From: Methylomarinum sp965277025
Lineage (GTDB): Bacteria; Pseudomonadota; Gammaproteobacteria; Methylococcales; Methylomonadaceae
DNA: 64,000 bases
Reading direction: 5' to 3'
NCBI GenBank assembly: GCA_965277025.1
Contig: OZ255706.1
Span: forward strand, 1,240,001 to 1,304,000
In this document: in pieces, positions 45,811 to 54,636 of the stretch
Position numbering within the stretch: position 1 is the stretch's first letter
Layout of the letters: each line of letters opens with the position of its first letter
Made by a program: the position numbers and the translations under genes
The notes under the pieces: model-generated
Told to the model about the DNA's origin: nothing
The model's database searches: none
What the model saw: the letters and a program-made list of their open reading frames with translations, nothing else

Positions 45811-46855
45811 CCATAAATCATTAGAAGCACAATGCAACCAGTACTTGGCGCCATTGATGTTAATGCCCGTTTCATCGGCATGTACAACAGAAGCTGCCGC
45901 CAGTCTTTGCTTGCAAATCGGCTCAAAGGATGCCAGCTTCTCAAAGGCTGGTTGATTGAAATTAACCAACGAACCTTCACTGATGGGGATCTGTAATTGA
46001 TCGGAAAAATAATCCTTGATGCGCTGGCAGGGCAATAATTGGTACTGCGAAAGATACACGGCGTGCGCCTTGAGTTGGTCACCATATTGCACTGCTTTTG
46101 TTACGCCCTCGGGAAAAGGAGCAACAAACCGACGACCTTGTTCATCGATAAGCCTTTGCGCACGATATTCCGTCACAATCCGTGAAATATCAATATCAAA
46201 TACCTGCCGGGTTTCAAAGCCATCTGCCGTGTAGCTTCCGGCTGGCAAGGTACGGCGATCAATCTTGATGGAGATAACGTCATCGGGATCATCGACTTTA
46301 ACCAGCGTGGTGCCAATATGCCCTTTCTGTCCACTACCTGGTTTTTTTGATCCAGCCCGTGCTTTCCTTTTACGATCAGGATCACTTGATGGCGGCCTGG
46401 AACTGTTACTGCTGTTAAGTCCGAGCCGATGCATCAAGAGCGTGACCAGCAACAACAATATCTCCAGCGAAGACCGCAGCGCCGGAGATAAATCGGCTTC
46501 ATCTTCAATCAGCTGCCGGGCATTGGTAATGGCAGCCTCTACATCAATGGAATCAATCTTCAATGAAACGGCCTGTGGGTTTAAGTACAGGACTCTTGTC
46601 TCATGGCTTTTGAGATACGAATTTTTGCCTCTGTGTTGCCTGTCATCGTATTTTAGAAATGCACGGCAGCAGGGCTATCGGGCATTGCTTATAAGGCAAC
46701 ACGCCTCAACTAACGCAGGCTAATACAGTAAACCTCTTGCGCCAGGTGTTGCCGTTAGAAAATCAAAAATAACGCTAAAATCGTGTCAAGCAGTTTTTTA
46801 CTTATTTACGCTGAGTAGTTACGTTAAAGTTACCTTAAGATAATGCTTGACATGA

Positions 46856-46883
46856 ATTATAGAGACTTGTTGAAAAAATGCAA
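46856..46883 (-). promoter_or_regulatory. Displaced sigma-70-like promoter of the porin gene
   Basis: The minus strand has TTGCAT, 16 bases, then TATAAT. Before the IS66 insertion this would have been about 75 bp from the porin start codon; it is now about 3 kb away. Confidence 0.6.
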
Positions 46884-46896
46884 CTCTTGTTGTTTT

Positions 46897-46934
46897 TGCA
46901 CAAAAGCGGTGCATGATTGCTTCGTTTTGGTGCT
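46897..46934. promoter_or_regulatory. Two NtrC-like sites, spaced two helical turns, upstream of the porin promoter
   Basis: Site 1 (46897-46913) is TGCACAAAAGCGGTGCA, a near-perfect dyad matching the NtrC consensus. Site 2 (46918-46934) is TGCTTCGTTTTGGTGCT, a weaker match. Their starts are 21 bp apart. They belong to the porin's upstream region rebuilt by removing IS66. Influence on the divergent ABC genes at 47399 is also possible. Confidence 0.6.
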
Positions 46935-47097
46935 GTTGACCAACAACAAAAGGAAGGGGGCTTCTAACTGAATTCCGCTTGAACCCGGGACTTGCAGAGA
47001 ACAGAGCAGCGCTAAGAAAGGCGCATTTTAGTGGCAGAGTTAGGCTTTTGGCAATAGTTCACATTTCTTCATAATGAACTATGCTTAGGAAAATGCT

Positions 47098-47245
47098 GCC
47101 AAAGCAATCCTGATTTGGCAGCGATCGTAAAGTGACAATGCTTTTCCCACTTTACTTACAAAATCAATGGTTTGCAGGCCTCGGTTATGGTGGCGTATCC
47201 ATACACCTATCGACTTGCGAATAAATCAGCGCAATCGCTAATGAT
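47098..47245 (-). repeat. Dispersed intergenic repeat, copy R5
   Basis: In the orientation of R1: CAATCCTGATTTGGCAGCG, then a diverged centre (ACAAAATCAATGGTTTGCAG), and CGACTTGCGAATAAATCAG at the end. It occupies the middle of the 568-bp gap before the ABC genes. The rest of the gap holds the porin control region and, from 47246, AT-rich sequence without a recognisable start site. Confidence 0.55.
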
Positions 47246-47398
47246 AAATCTTTCTCGCTGAGAGAAAAAAGAGAAAAATTGGCAAAAACATATAAACTTA
47301 CTTTCTTTATGTGATTTGGTTGGGGAGCGTCGTTTCGTGCAATCTTTTTCATTACCGACAACCTGGAAGCGCCCAGAGGTTCTGTTGTCCTCAATTTA

Positions 47399-48967
47399 TT
47401 GGCGTTGGCTTTTCCCATCATGGTGCTACAGGTTTATGACCGGGTGATTCCTAATCAGGCGACCGACACATTGATGGTGATGATTATAGGAATGATCGTG
47501 GTGATTTTTTGTGATTTCTGGTTGAAAACCTGGCGATCAATGATTTTAAGCTGGGACAGCGCCCGATTCGATCATAACACCAGCATGGCGGCGATTGAGC
47601 AATTATTGAATATTCGCACGCAGGATTTTGAAAAGAAACCAGCGGGCTATTTTATTGATAAATTTTATTCACTGGAAAAAGTGCAGGAGTTTTTTTCCGG
47701 ACAGTCTGTCTTGTTATTGATGGATGTTCCCTTTGTCGTTATTTACTTAGGATTGATTGCTTATATTGATGGTTGGCTGATCATCATTCCGCTGTCGTTG
47801 TTAATACTGTTTCTTTGGCTTTCTTTAGTGACCGGAAAAAAGCTCCATCAGGCTCTGGATGCAAGATCAACTACGGAAAACCGGCGACAGAATTTTATTA
47901 TTGAAGTTCTGCAAGGCATTCATACGATCAAGTCCATGGCCATGGAAGCCTTTATGCTAAGGCGATATGAAAGACTGCAACTACAATCTGCAGAAAATAT
48001 TTATCAATTGAGTCGGCTGAACAGTATTGTGCAAGGGATTGGCGCTTCATTTTCCCAACTGGCGACAATCAGTTTTGTCGGTTTTGGCAGTGTATTGGTG
48101 TTAGATGGAAGTTTGTCTGTTGGCGCGCTGGTGGCTGGAATGATGCTGACTGGTAGAGTGTTACAGCCCGGTTTGAAAGCGATGAATACCTGGATTCAGT
48201 TTCAGGCGACAAAGTTGGCGCTGGATAAGGTCAACGATTTTTTTGCCCTGCCGCGAGAAGAGCATGGCGATGTCGTCAGCAGCAAAAAGCTGCTTGGGCG
48301 TTATGAGTTGAAAGAACTTAGCTTTAAATTCCCGGAGCAAAAAGATTACCTGATTAAACATCTAAATATGACTATCAACCCTGGCGAGGCGATTGGCATT
48401 ACCGGAGATAATGGCGTAGGCAAATCCACATTGTTAAATTTATTGGCAGGATTTTTAGAGCCAGAAGAGGGTGAAATCAATCTCGATGGAATGTCAATCA
48501 GCCTATACAACAATGAATTTCTGCATAGTCAAATTGGCATAGTGCCGCAGCAAGGGGTATTGGTGGAAGGCACAATTTTAGACAATATGACCTTGTATAG
48601 GGAAGATGAGGCGACAGAAGATGCGATGAAACTGGCCAAAATGTTGGGGCTGGATAAGTTTATTGCTCAATTACCCAATGGCTCGGATACCTATATCGGT
48701 GGCGCCGGTATGAGCACTCTGCCGGAAGGTGTAAAGCAGAATATCATTATTATTCGCTCTTTAATCAGCGATCCGCAGATTATCCTGTTTGATGACGCCA
48801 ATGCAAATTTTGATATTCGCAGTGATAACCAATTGATTAAAGTGATGAAATACATGCAGCAACAAAAACGGACCATGATTATTGTGTCGCATCGGCCTTC
48901 ATTTTTACGAATTTGCCAGCGCCAGTATGTTCTTTCTCAAGGGCGTTTGCTTGAGAGGAGGGCATAA
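47399..48967 (+). CDS. Type I secretion ABC transporter subunit 1 (degenerate nucleotide-binding motifs)
   Basis: At least 522 residues. The transmembrane domain opens with FPIMVLQVYDRVIPNQ, the type I secretion (PrtD/LapB-like) first-helix motif. The ATPase has Walker A GDNGVGKST (~335-343), a poor signature STLPEGVKQ (~438) and Walker B IILFDDANA (~460), where Asp replaces the catalytic Glu; the switch His is in VSHRPS. The frame is open upstream to 47315 (ITDNLEAPRGSVVLNLLA looks like genuine protein), but no ATG or GTG occurs there; an ATG at 47309 is followed at once by TGA. The true start is unclear. It is followed by subunit 2, three bases after the stop. Confidence 0.82.
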   Translation: MALAFPIMVLQVYDRVIPNQATDTLMVMIIGMIVVIFCDFWLKTWRSMILSWDSARFDHNTSMAAIEQLLNIRTQDFEKKPAGYFIDKFYSLEKVQEFFSGQSVLLLMDVPFVVIYLGLIAYIDGWLIIIPLSLLILFLWLSLVTGKKLHQALDARSTTENRRQNFIIEVLQGIHTIKSMAMEAFMLRRYERLQLQSAENIYQLSRLNSIVQGIGASFSQLATISFVGFGSVLVLDGSLSVGALVAGMMLTGRVLQPGLKAMNTWIQFQATKLALDKVNDFFALPREEHGDVVSSKKLLGRYELKELSFKFPEQKDYLIKHLNMTINPGEAIGITGDNGVGKSTLLNLLAGFLEPEEGEINLDGMSISLYNNEFLHSQIGIVPQQGVLVEGTILDNMTLYREDEATEDAMKLAKMLGLDKFIAQLPNGSDTYIGGAGMSTLPEGVKQNIIIIRSLISDPQIILFDDANANFDIRSDNQLIKVMKYMQQQKRTMIIVSHRPSFLRICQRQYVLSQGRLLERRA

Positions 48968-48970
48968 GGG

Positions 48971-51118
48971 ATGAATGCAGCAGCTGTAGATATATCAGAA
49001 AAATTTGCCCAGGCTTTACGTAATAACCGCTTGAATGAAGAAAGATTTGAATCGCCTTATGTCGCTTGCCTATGTCCGTTGTTACGAGCTTTGGGGTGGA
49101 AAAATGTTGTTCGGGAACTGATCGAAGCCTTGCCTCATTTCGCCAATGAAATAGATTTGGTGGATTTGCGTAATATACTGGTAGAAATAAGCTATGAGAG
49201 TACGCCGCTGGAAACAACGATAGATCAGGTTCGGGCGGAATTGTATCCGTGCTTGTTCGTCGCTAAAAACGGCGATGTTTTTGTTTTGTTGGGCAGGCAG
49301 GATGGTGTCATCGAGTATTTTGATGGACAACTACAACAACCTCAGAAAGCCGAGATTGATAGGCTGAATATTCCTGGAACTGCTTATCTTTTTACAGATA
49401 GGCATAGCATCACTCGACAGGACCAAAGACAGGAAGACTGGTTTCAAACATTGGTTGGCCGTTTCAGAAAACTGATTGTTCATCTGTTCGGTATGACATT
49501 TATCATTAACCTGGTGGCGTTATCGGTTCCGTTGGTTATTATGTTGATCTATGACAAGGTCATTGGCGCCAAGTCTCTTGATGCCTTGCCGATGATTCTG
49601 TCCGGTGCCGCCATATTGATAGTTGCTGATCTGGTCTTGCGCTATTTTCGGGCCAATTTGTTAGGGCATGTCGCCGGCAGAATGGATTACCTGATCGGGG
49701 TGGAAACATTTAAAAAGCTGCTCTATATGCCGGCGCTCAATATTGAACAGTCCAGTATTCATGCCCAGCTTTCGCAATTAAAACAGTTTGATGCGGTACG
49801 GGATTTCTTTACTGGACAGACTGTTTCCGTGTTGCTGGAGCTTCCCTTCGTTATTTTGTTTTTACTGGTTATAGCTGTATTGGCGGGGCATGTGGCTTTC
49901 GTACCGATAGTGATGATAGTGATTTATATCGTTGCCGGGTTTTTGTTGATTCCTCGCATTAACCGGAAAGTACTGCGTGCAGGATATGCCAGAACGACGA
50001 AACAGCGCATGCTGTTGCAAAGCTTGGCCGGACGCAAGGAAATTAAAGCCATCGGTGGTGAAAGTGTTTGGCGGCAGCGTTTTCGGGAAAGCTCAGGGGA
50101 TGCAGTATTGGCCAACTATCAGACTTTTGTGTTGAACTCAACCATGAGCAGTTTTTCTCAAGCTATTATGAGCTTGAGTGCATTGGCTGTATTGTCACTG
50201 GGTGCATTGCAGGTTATTGATGGCAATATGTCCGTTGGCGCCTTGATTGCTACCATGGCCTTGGTTTGGCGAGTATTGACACCGTTACAGGGAGTTTTTC
50301 TGGCTATTTCCCGTATTCAGCAAACGATTAAATCGATGCGCCAAATCAATCAATTGATGAAAATACCGGAAGAACGTAATAATGCCAGCACTGGCCTGGT
50401 TTTACCCGGAATTCAAGGGCGGGTTTGGTTAAATAGCGTTAGTTTTCGCTATGGGGTGCAGCATAACCCCGCTTTGATGGGGGTATCACTAGCGATTGAG
50501 CCTGGGGAACTGGTCGCCATTGTCGGACATACTGGCTCGGGTAAATCAACCTTGCTGAAATTGATTGCCGGTATGTATGTCCCGCAAGGCGGTGCGATCA
50601 TGATCGATGGGTTGGATCTTCGGCAATTAAATATTATTGAGCTACGCCGTAAAATTGCCTATGTTCCTCAGGAAACCAAAGTTTTTCATGGCACGATTGC
50701 ACAAAATATGCGATTGGCAGATGGTTTGGCGAAAGACGAAGATTTGCATCTCGCCGCTGAAAAAGACGGTATTCTGGATGATATTTTAGCCTTGCCTGAA
50801 GGCTTCGATACCCGTCTGACTGATAATGCCACCGAGCAATACCCACCAGGATTTTTACGGGCTTTATCTATCGCTCGGGCATTGGTGTCTAATTCACAAA
50901 TTATTCTGTTCGATGAGCCGGGGGCATCACTCGATTTTGACAGCGATCAGCGTTTTATTCAGCAATTACAAAGTTTGAAAGGGCAGGCGACTTTGATTAT
51001 GGTCAGTCATCGGCCCAGCCATATTCGCTTGGCCGACAAGGCTGTGATGCTCGATAGCGGCATGGTGAAATTTATGGGTGATCCGGAAAAAGCCATTTCA
51101 ATTTTATTACAAGCGTAG
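48971..51118 (+). CDS. Type I secretion ABC transporter subunit 2 with N-terminal C39-like domain
   Basis: 715 residues. Residues ~1-150 are a peptidase-C39-like region without an obvious catalytic Cys-His pair, as in adaptor-type secretion exporters. Membrane helices follow (~165-430). The ATPase has Walker A GHTGSGKST (~517), a non-canonical signature EQYPPGFLRAL (~621) in place of LSGGQ, Walker B IILFDEPGASLD (~643) and VSHRPS. With subunit 1 it should form a heterodimeric inner-membrane exporter. A cargo gene is not visible in the window. Confidence 0.85.
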   Translation: MNAAAVDISEKFAQALRNNRLNEERFESPYVACLCPLLRALGWKNVVRELIEALPHFANEIDLVDLRNILVEISYESTPLETTIDQVRAELYPCLFVAKNGDVFVLLGRQDGVIEYFDGQLQQPQKAEIDRLNIPGTAYLFTDRHSITRQDQRQEDWFQTLVGRFRKLIVHLFGMTFIINLVALSVPLVIMLIYDKVIGAKSLDALPMILSGAAILIVADLVLRYFRANLLGHVAGRMDYLIGVETFKKLLYMPALNIEQSSIHAQLSQLKQFDAVRDFFTGQTVSVLLELPFVILFLLVIAVLAGHVAFVPIVMIVIYIVAGFLLIPRINRKVLRAGYARTTKQRMLLQSLAGRKEIKAIGGESVWRQRFRESSGDAVLANYQTFVLNSTMSSFSQAIMSLSALAVLSLGALQVIDGNMSVGALIATMALVWRVLTPLQGVFLAISRIQQTIKSMRQINQLMKIPEERNNASTGLVLPGIQGRVWLNSVSFRYGVQHNPALMGVSLAIEPGELVAIVGHTGSGKSTLLKLIAGMYVPQGGAIMIDGLDLRQLNIIELRRKIAYVPQETKVFHGTIAQNMRLADGLAKDEDLHLAAEKDGILDDILALPEGFDTRLTDNATEQYPPGFLRALSIARALVSNSQIILFDEPGASLDFDSDQRFIQQLQSLKGQATLIMVSHRPSHIRLADKAVMLDSGMVKFMGDPEKAISILLQA

Positions 51119-51122
51119 CATT

Positions 51123-51236
51123 ATGAGTAAACAAAAAACGACTTTACCCAAAGCCCGGGCGCGTTTTCTGGCTCAGGCCATCCAGCTGGAAGAGCAGGGC
51201 ATCGATAACATTATTCGGGCGGCGATTCATTTTTCC
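51123..51236 (+). pseudogene. Start of a type I secretion adaptor (HlyD-like) gene, truncated by an IS
   Basis: The ATG is five bases after the ABC stop. About 38 residues (SKQKTTLPKARARFLAQAIQ, then LEEQGIDNIIRAAIHF) precede a stop formed at the IS end. The segment is too short to identify by itself. The call rests on position: such ABC pairs are normally followed by a membrane-fusion protein, and the basic, helical N-terminus is compatible. The rest of the gene is not in the window. Confidence 0.45.
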
Positions 51237-52361
51237 TAGAAGTTACGCATTGACAACAGATCGAAATTTTGGGTTTAAATGATTCATATTTGGCATAAAG
51301 GTGTCGATAAACGAAGCCATAACATCGTTGAATAAATTCCGCTGTACGCTATAGCAATTATTAATCACGTCTGCAAAGCTCAATTTTTGTAATTGAACAA
51401 AGCCACAAATTGCAGAAAAAATATGATTATTTATTGCTCTTTTATTGCGAACCTGGAACCGCTCAATATTACACACCTGCTTTATTGCCCGATGATATTG
51501 CTCAATCTGCCAATGCCTATCATGTTGTTCGGTAAATGCTTTCTTGTCAAAAACAGCGGTTTTTTCTTCATCAGGTAGTGAACTTATGTAATGGCGAACT
51601 TGTTCTTTCAAGGTCGTCCGAAATAATTTCACATACCCAAAATTTTTGAGCCAAACCATTAAGCCGTCTTCCGGGATTTCTAATTGCCTGACTTGAACCC
51701 ATGAACCTTTTTCAACAGAGACTAATCGATTACCTTCCACTGCAAAGAATAATCCTGTCTGATGATTTCTTATCAATTTAAGATTATCCACGCAACTGTA
51801 CCAGCTATCTCCTGTTATAAAACCAGGTTCTAGTCCCCAAGCTAATACTTCGGTCAGCATGTCTTGAAAATAGTCATTTTTTGTCTTTCCTTCCGCCTTA
51901 TCGACCACCCGGAAATTCAGTGGTTGGTGTTTTCCTTGAATGTCTGTGTAGTACAACGTGACAAGATTGATTCCCTTGACTGCTCTATGATGTTTTCCCG
52001 ACCAAAAATAACTGACATATGCCATATATTGGCTATAAGGTTTATCAAGAACACTATCGTCAACACTCAAGGTTCCGCCCTTTAAATTCAGGCCTGCGCT
52101 GGCTTCATTGTATAAATCTCGCCCAGTGTAATGCTCCCGATTTAGAAATCGATTTACGCTATCATGTGATATTGACATGACTTCGCCTAATCGTCGACAA
52201 CTAGCTTGTTTCGGCTCACTTAATAAAAAACCAATATACATGGGTAATGTACAGCAGGCTGTTGAGGGGCGTGTTATTTCTCTTATCAAGGTTTGCCTTG
52301 CATTGACTTTGGGATTTTTTAAACCCATAGTTTAACATTGCCTGTCAATGCGTAACTTCTA
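51237..52361 (-). mobile_element. IS701-like insertion sequence, complete copy A
   Basis: About 1125 bp with ends TAGAAGTTACGCATTGACA and its complement. The right end is joined to the interior of another copy at a TAATT site (52362). The left end is joined to the HlyD-like fragment. The family call (IS701, or an IS4-superfamily relative) rests on the transposase. Confidence 0.85.
51243..52328 (-). CDS. IS701-like DDE transposase, copy A
   Basis: 361 residues, intact. It begins MGLKNPKVNARQTLIREI. DDE elements are GGTLSVDDSVLDKPYS (Asp), FITGDSWYSCVDNLK (Asp) and the C-terminal WQIEQYHRAIKQVCN (Glu in a Y-x-E-x-x-H/K setting). AVKGINLVTLYYTD is shared in type with the separate element at 61264. 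The family name is uncertain; the DDE class is not. Confidence 0.88.
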   Translation of the reverse strand: MGLKNPKVNARQTLIREITRPSTACCTLPMYIGFLLSEPKQASCRRLGEVMSISHDSVNRFLNREHYTGRDLYNEASAGLNLKGGTLSVDDSVLDKPYSQYMAYVSYFWSGKHHRAVKGINLVTLYYTDIQGKHQPLNFRVVDKAEGKTKNDYFQDMLTEVLAWGLEPGFITGDSWYSCVDNLKLIRNHQTGLFFAVEGNRLVSVEKGSWVQVRQLEIPEDGLMVWLKNFGYVKLFRTTLKEQVRHYISSLPDEEKTAVFDKKAFTEQHDRHWQIEQYHRAIKQVCNIERFQVRNKRAINNHIFSAICGFVQLQKLSFADVINNCYSVQRNLFNDVMASFIDTFMPNMNHLNPKFRSVVNA

Positions 52362-53336
52362 TAATTGAACAAAGCCACAAATTGCAGAAAAAATATGATT
52401 ATTTATTGCTCTTTTATTGCGAACCTGGAACCGCTCAATATTACACACCTGCTTTATTGCCCGATGATATTGCTCAATCTGCCAATGCATGCCTATCATG
52501 TTGTTCGGTAAATGCTTTCTTGTCAAAAACAGCGGTTTTTTCTTCATCAGGTAGTGAACTTATGTAATGGCGAACTTGTTCTTTCAAGGTCGTCCGAAAT
52601 AATTTCACATACCCAAAATTTTTGAGCCAAACCATTAAGCCGTCTTCCGGGATTTCTAATTGCCTGACTTGAACCCATGAACCTTTTTCAACAGAGACTA
52701 ATCGATTACCTTCCACTGCAAAGAATAATCCTGTCTGATGATTTCTTATCAATTTAAGATTATCCACGCAACTGTACCAGCTATCTCCTGTTACAAAACC
52801 AGGTTCTAGTCCCCAAGCTAATACTTCGGTCAGCATGTCTTGAAAATAGTCATTTTTTGTCTTTCCTTCCGCCTTATCGACCACCCGGAAATTCAGTGGT
52901 TGGTGTTTTCCTTGAATGTCTGTGTAGTACAACGTGACAAGATTGATTCCCTTGACTGCTCTATGATGTTTTCCCGACCAAAAATAACTGACATATGCCA
53001 TATATTGGCTATAAGGTTTATCAAGAACACTATCGTCAACACTCAAGGTTCCGCCCTTTAAATTCAGGCTTGCGCTGGCTTCATTGTATAAATCTCGCCC
53101 AGTGTAATGCTCCCGATTTAGAAATCGATTTACGCTATCATGTGATATTGACATGACTTCTCCTAATCGTCGACAACTAGCTTGTTTCGGCTCACTTAAT
53201 AAAAAACCAATATACATGGGTAATGTACAGCAGGCTGTTGAGGGGCGTGTTATTTCTCTTATCAAGGTTTGCCTTGCATTGACTTTGGGATTTTTTAAAC
53301 CCATAGTTTAACATTGCCTGTCAATGCGTAACTTCT
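52362..53336 (-). mobile_element. IS701-like copy B, 5'-gene part only, joined to copy A
   Basis: Runs from an internal TAATT of the element to its right end (TGTCAATGCGTAACTTCTA). The transposase frame 52474-53304 matches copy A but is shifted after EQHDRH by a 4-bp ATGC duplication near 52490, giving HALAD and a stop. The terminal ~150 bp of this copy is missing at its left. Confidence 0.8.
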
Positions 53337-53494
53337 AAATTACAAAAATTGAGCTTTGCAGACGTGATTAATAATTGCTATAGCGTACAGCGGAATTTAT
53401 TCAACGATGTTATGGCTTCGTTTATCGACACCTTTATGCCAAATATGAATCATTTAAACCCAAAATTTCGATCTGTTGTCAATGCGTAACTTCT
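53337..53494 (+). mobile_element. IS701-like fragment C (terminal ~155 bp, inverted)
   Basis: The stretch is the opposite-strand version of the first ~150 bp of copy A. It encodes the transposase end (FADVINNCYSVQRNLFNDVM) on the plus strand and finishes with the terminal repeat next to the kinase gene. Its inner border is the same TAATT site at which copy B begins. Confidence 0.8.
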
Positions 53495-54374
53495 AAATCT
53501 GACCATCCGGGTGAATATTTTTTAAGGTAAAGCTAAACTTTTCCTGATTACCTTGTAGCGTGTTTTGAATAAGGTTTGACAGCTGCTTGTATTGATCTTT
53601 GCTGGCAAAGTCACAAATGTGGCGGCCTAATAACTGTTCAGGTTTATAACCTTTGATAGCAAAACATTGCTCGCTAAGGAAAGTGAACCTGCCTTCGGCA
53701 TCGGTTTCCCAAATATAGGCACCGGAAATTTCGTGTACATGATGAAAACGTTCTACATTTTTTCTGATTTGTTCATGTAGCTGGTATTCTTCTGTTACAT
53801 CATGAAAAACCAAAATGATGCCGAGTATTTCGCCATCGATATCCTTGATGGGGGCTGCACTGTCAGCAATTTGATATTCCGTTCCGTCTTTTGCAATTAA
53901 CGCCGTATGATTGGCCAGGCCGACGATCTGGCCATTTTTCATTACTTTGGAAACCGGGTTTTCTGCTGCTTTTCGGGTGATGGCATTGATGATGTGAAAG
54001 ACCTTTTCTAATGGTTGGTTTTTAGCCTCGGCAAAAGACCGACCGGTTAACGATTCAGCAACCGGATTCATTCGTGTGATCAGGCCCTGTTTATCGGTAA
54101 CAATCACGGCGTCGCCGATTGAGTTTAAGGTTACCTCGAGATTCTTTTCCCGCTCTCTTAATGCTTGTTCCGTTTTTTTTACGTAATTGGTCCAGTTTGA
54201 TTTTTTCCAGTGCAAAACTGATGTCCTGGCTTAAGCCTTGGAAAAGATTAACAATTTCATCCGTGAAATAATGCGGCTGATGAGAATAAATAGCGATTTG
54301 GCCAACAATCTGATTGAACTGACAAAGAGGAAAACAGGCATAGGACTTTGTTTCAGAGGACAGATCCAATTTAA
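53495..54374 (-). pseudogene. Sensor kinase, 3' part: end of GAF and two PAS domains (frameshifted, truncated)
   Basis: This continues the gene at 55945-57008. KLDLSSETKSYACFPLCQFN and VGQIAIYSHQPHYF complete the GAF domain. A shift then occurs in an A8 run (54173-54180); with seven A the protein continues as RKKTEQALREREKNLEVTLN. PAS 1 is SIGDAVIVTDKQGLITRMNP, with a PAC segment EILGIILVFHDVTEEY. PAS 2 is VHEISGAYIWETDAEGRFTF. The gene ends abruptly at the IS701-like fragment, so any HisKA/HATPase or GGDEF output domain is lost. Confidence 0.75.
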
Positions 54375-54636
54375 CTAACGATCATCGCAAGAATTGCCAC
54401 CCCGCATGATGAAATGTTGTAGAGTTCCTTGTGGAAGATGGCGGTTAAAGACTGCGCTTTACTTTGGAGCCTTAGAGCCCGACTGCTAACGTAGCCTGCC
54501 ATGGATGACTCGAACCCCGGATTGCTTCTTTAAGAGCGAATGTTAAAAGGGCCGTTGACGATTTACATCGCCCTCAGGCAGATCATCCAGGCAACCGCCA
54601 CCTTCCAGGCTCAATCATAGAGTAAAGGAGGAAGAA
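54375..54636 (+). ncRNA. Probable IS110 bridge-RNA region, copy 2
   Basis: Equivalent to 1031-1292. It reads TTGGAGCCTTAGAG and CCATGGATGACTCG where copy 1 reads TTGAAGCCTTGGAG and CCATGAATGATTCG. Same reasoning and same uncertainty about RNA limits as for copy 1. Confidence 0.4.

Larger units (their letters stand above)
43899..46563 (-). pseudogene. tnpC: IS66 transposase TnpC interrupted by an IS4 element
   Basis: The N-terminal part is at 45811-46563 and the C-terminal part at 43899-44567. The C-terminal part has the undamaged reading VVDDAGGKLEARKAACYRRR where copy 1 is shifted. The IS4 insertion falls after the residues CASNDLW, with 9-bp duplication CCATAAATC on each side. Both IS66 copies in this window are therefore inactivated, by different lesions. 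Confidence 0.92.
43864..46822 (-). mobile_element. IS66-family element, copy 2, with an IS4 element inside
   Basis: Inverted ends GTAACTACTCAGCGTA at both sides and a perfect 8-bp target duplication GTTAAAGT (43856-43863 and 46823-46830), standard for IS66. Without the nested IS4 and its duplications the element is 1707 bp, one base more than copy 1. It sits 41 bp upstream of the porin start codon. Confidence 0.95.
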
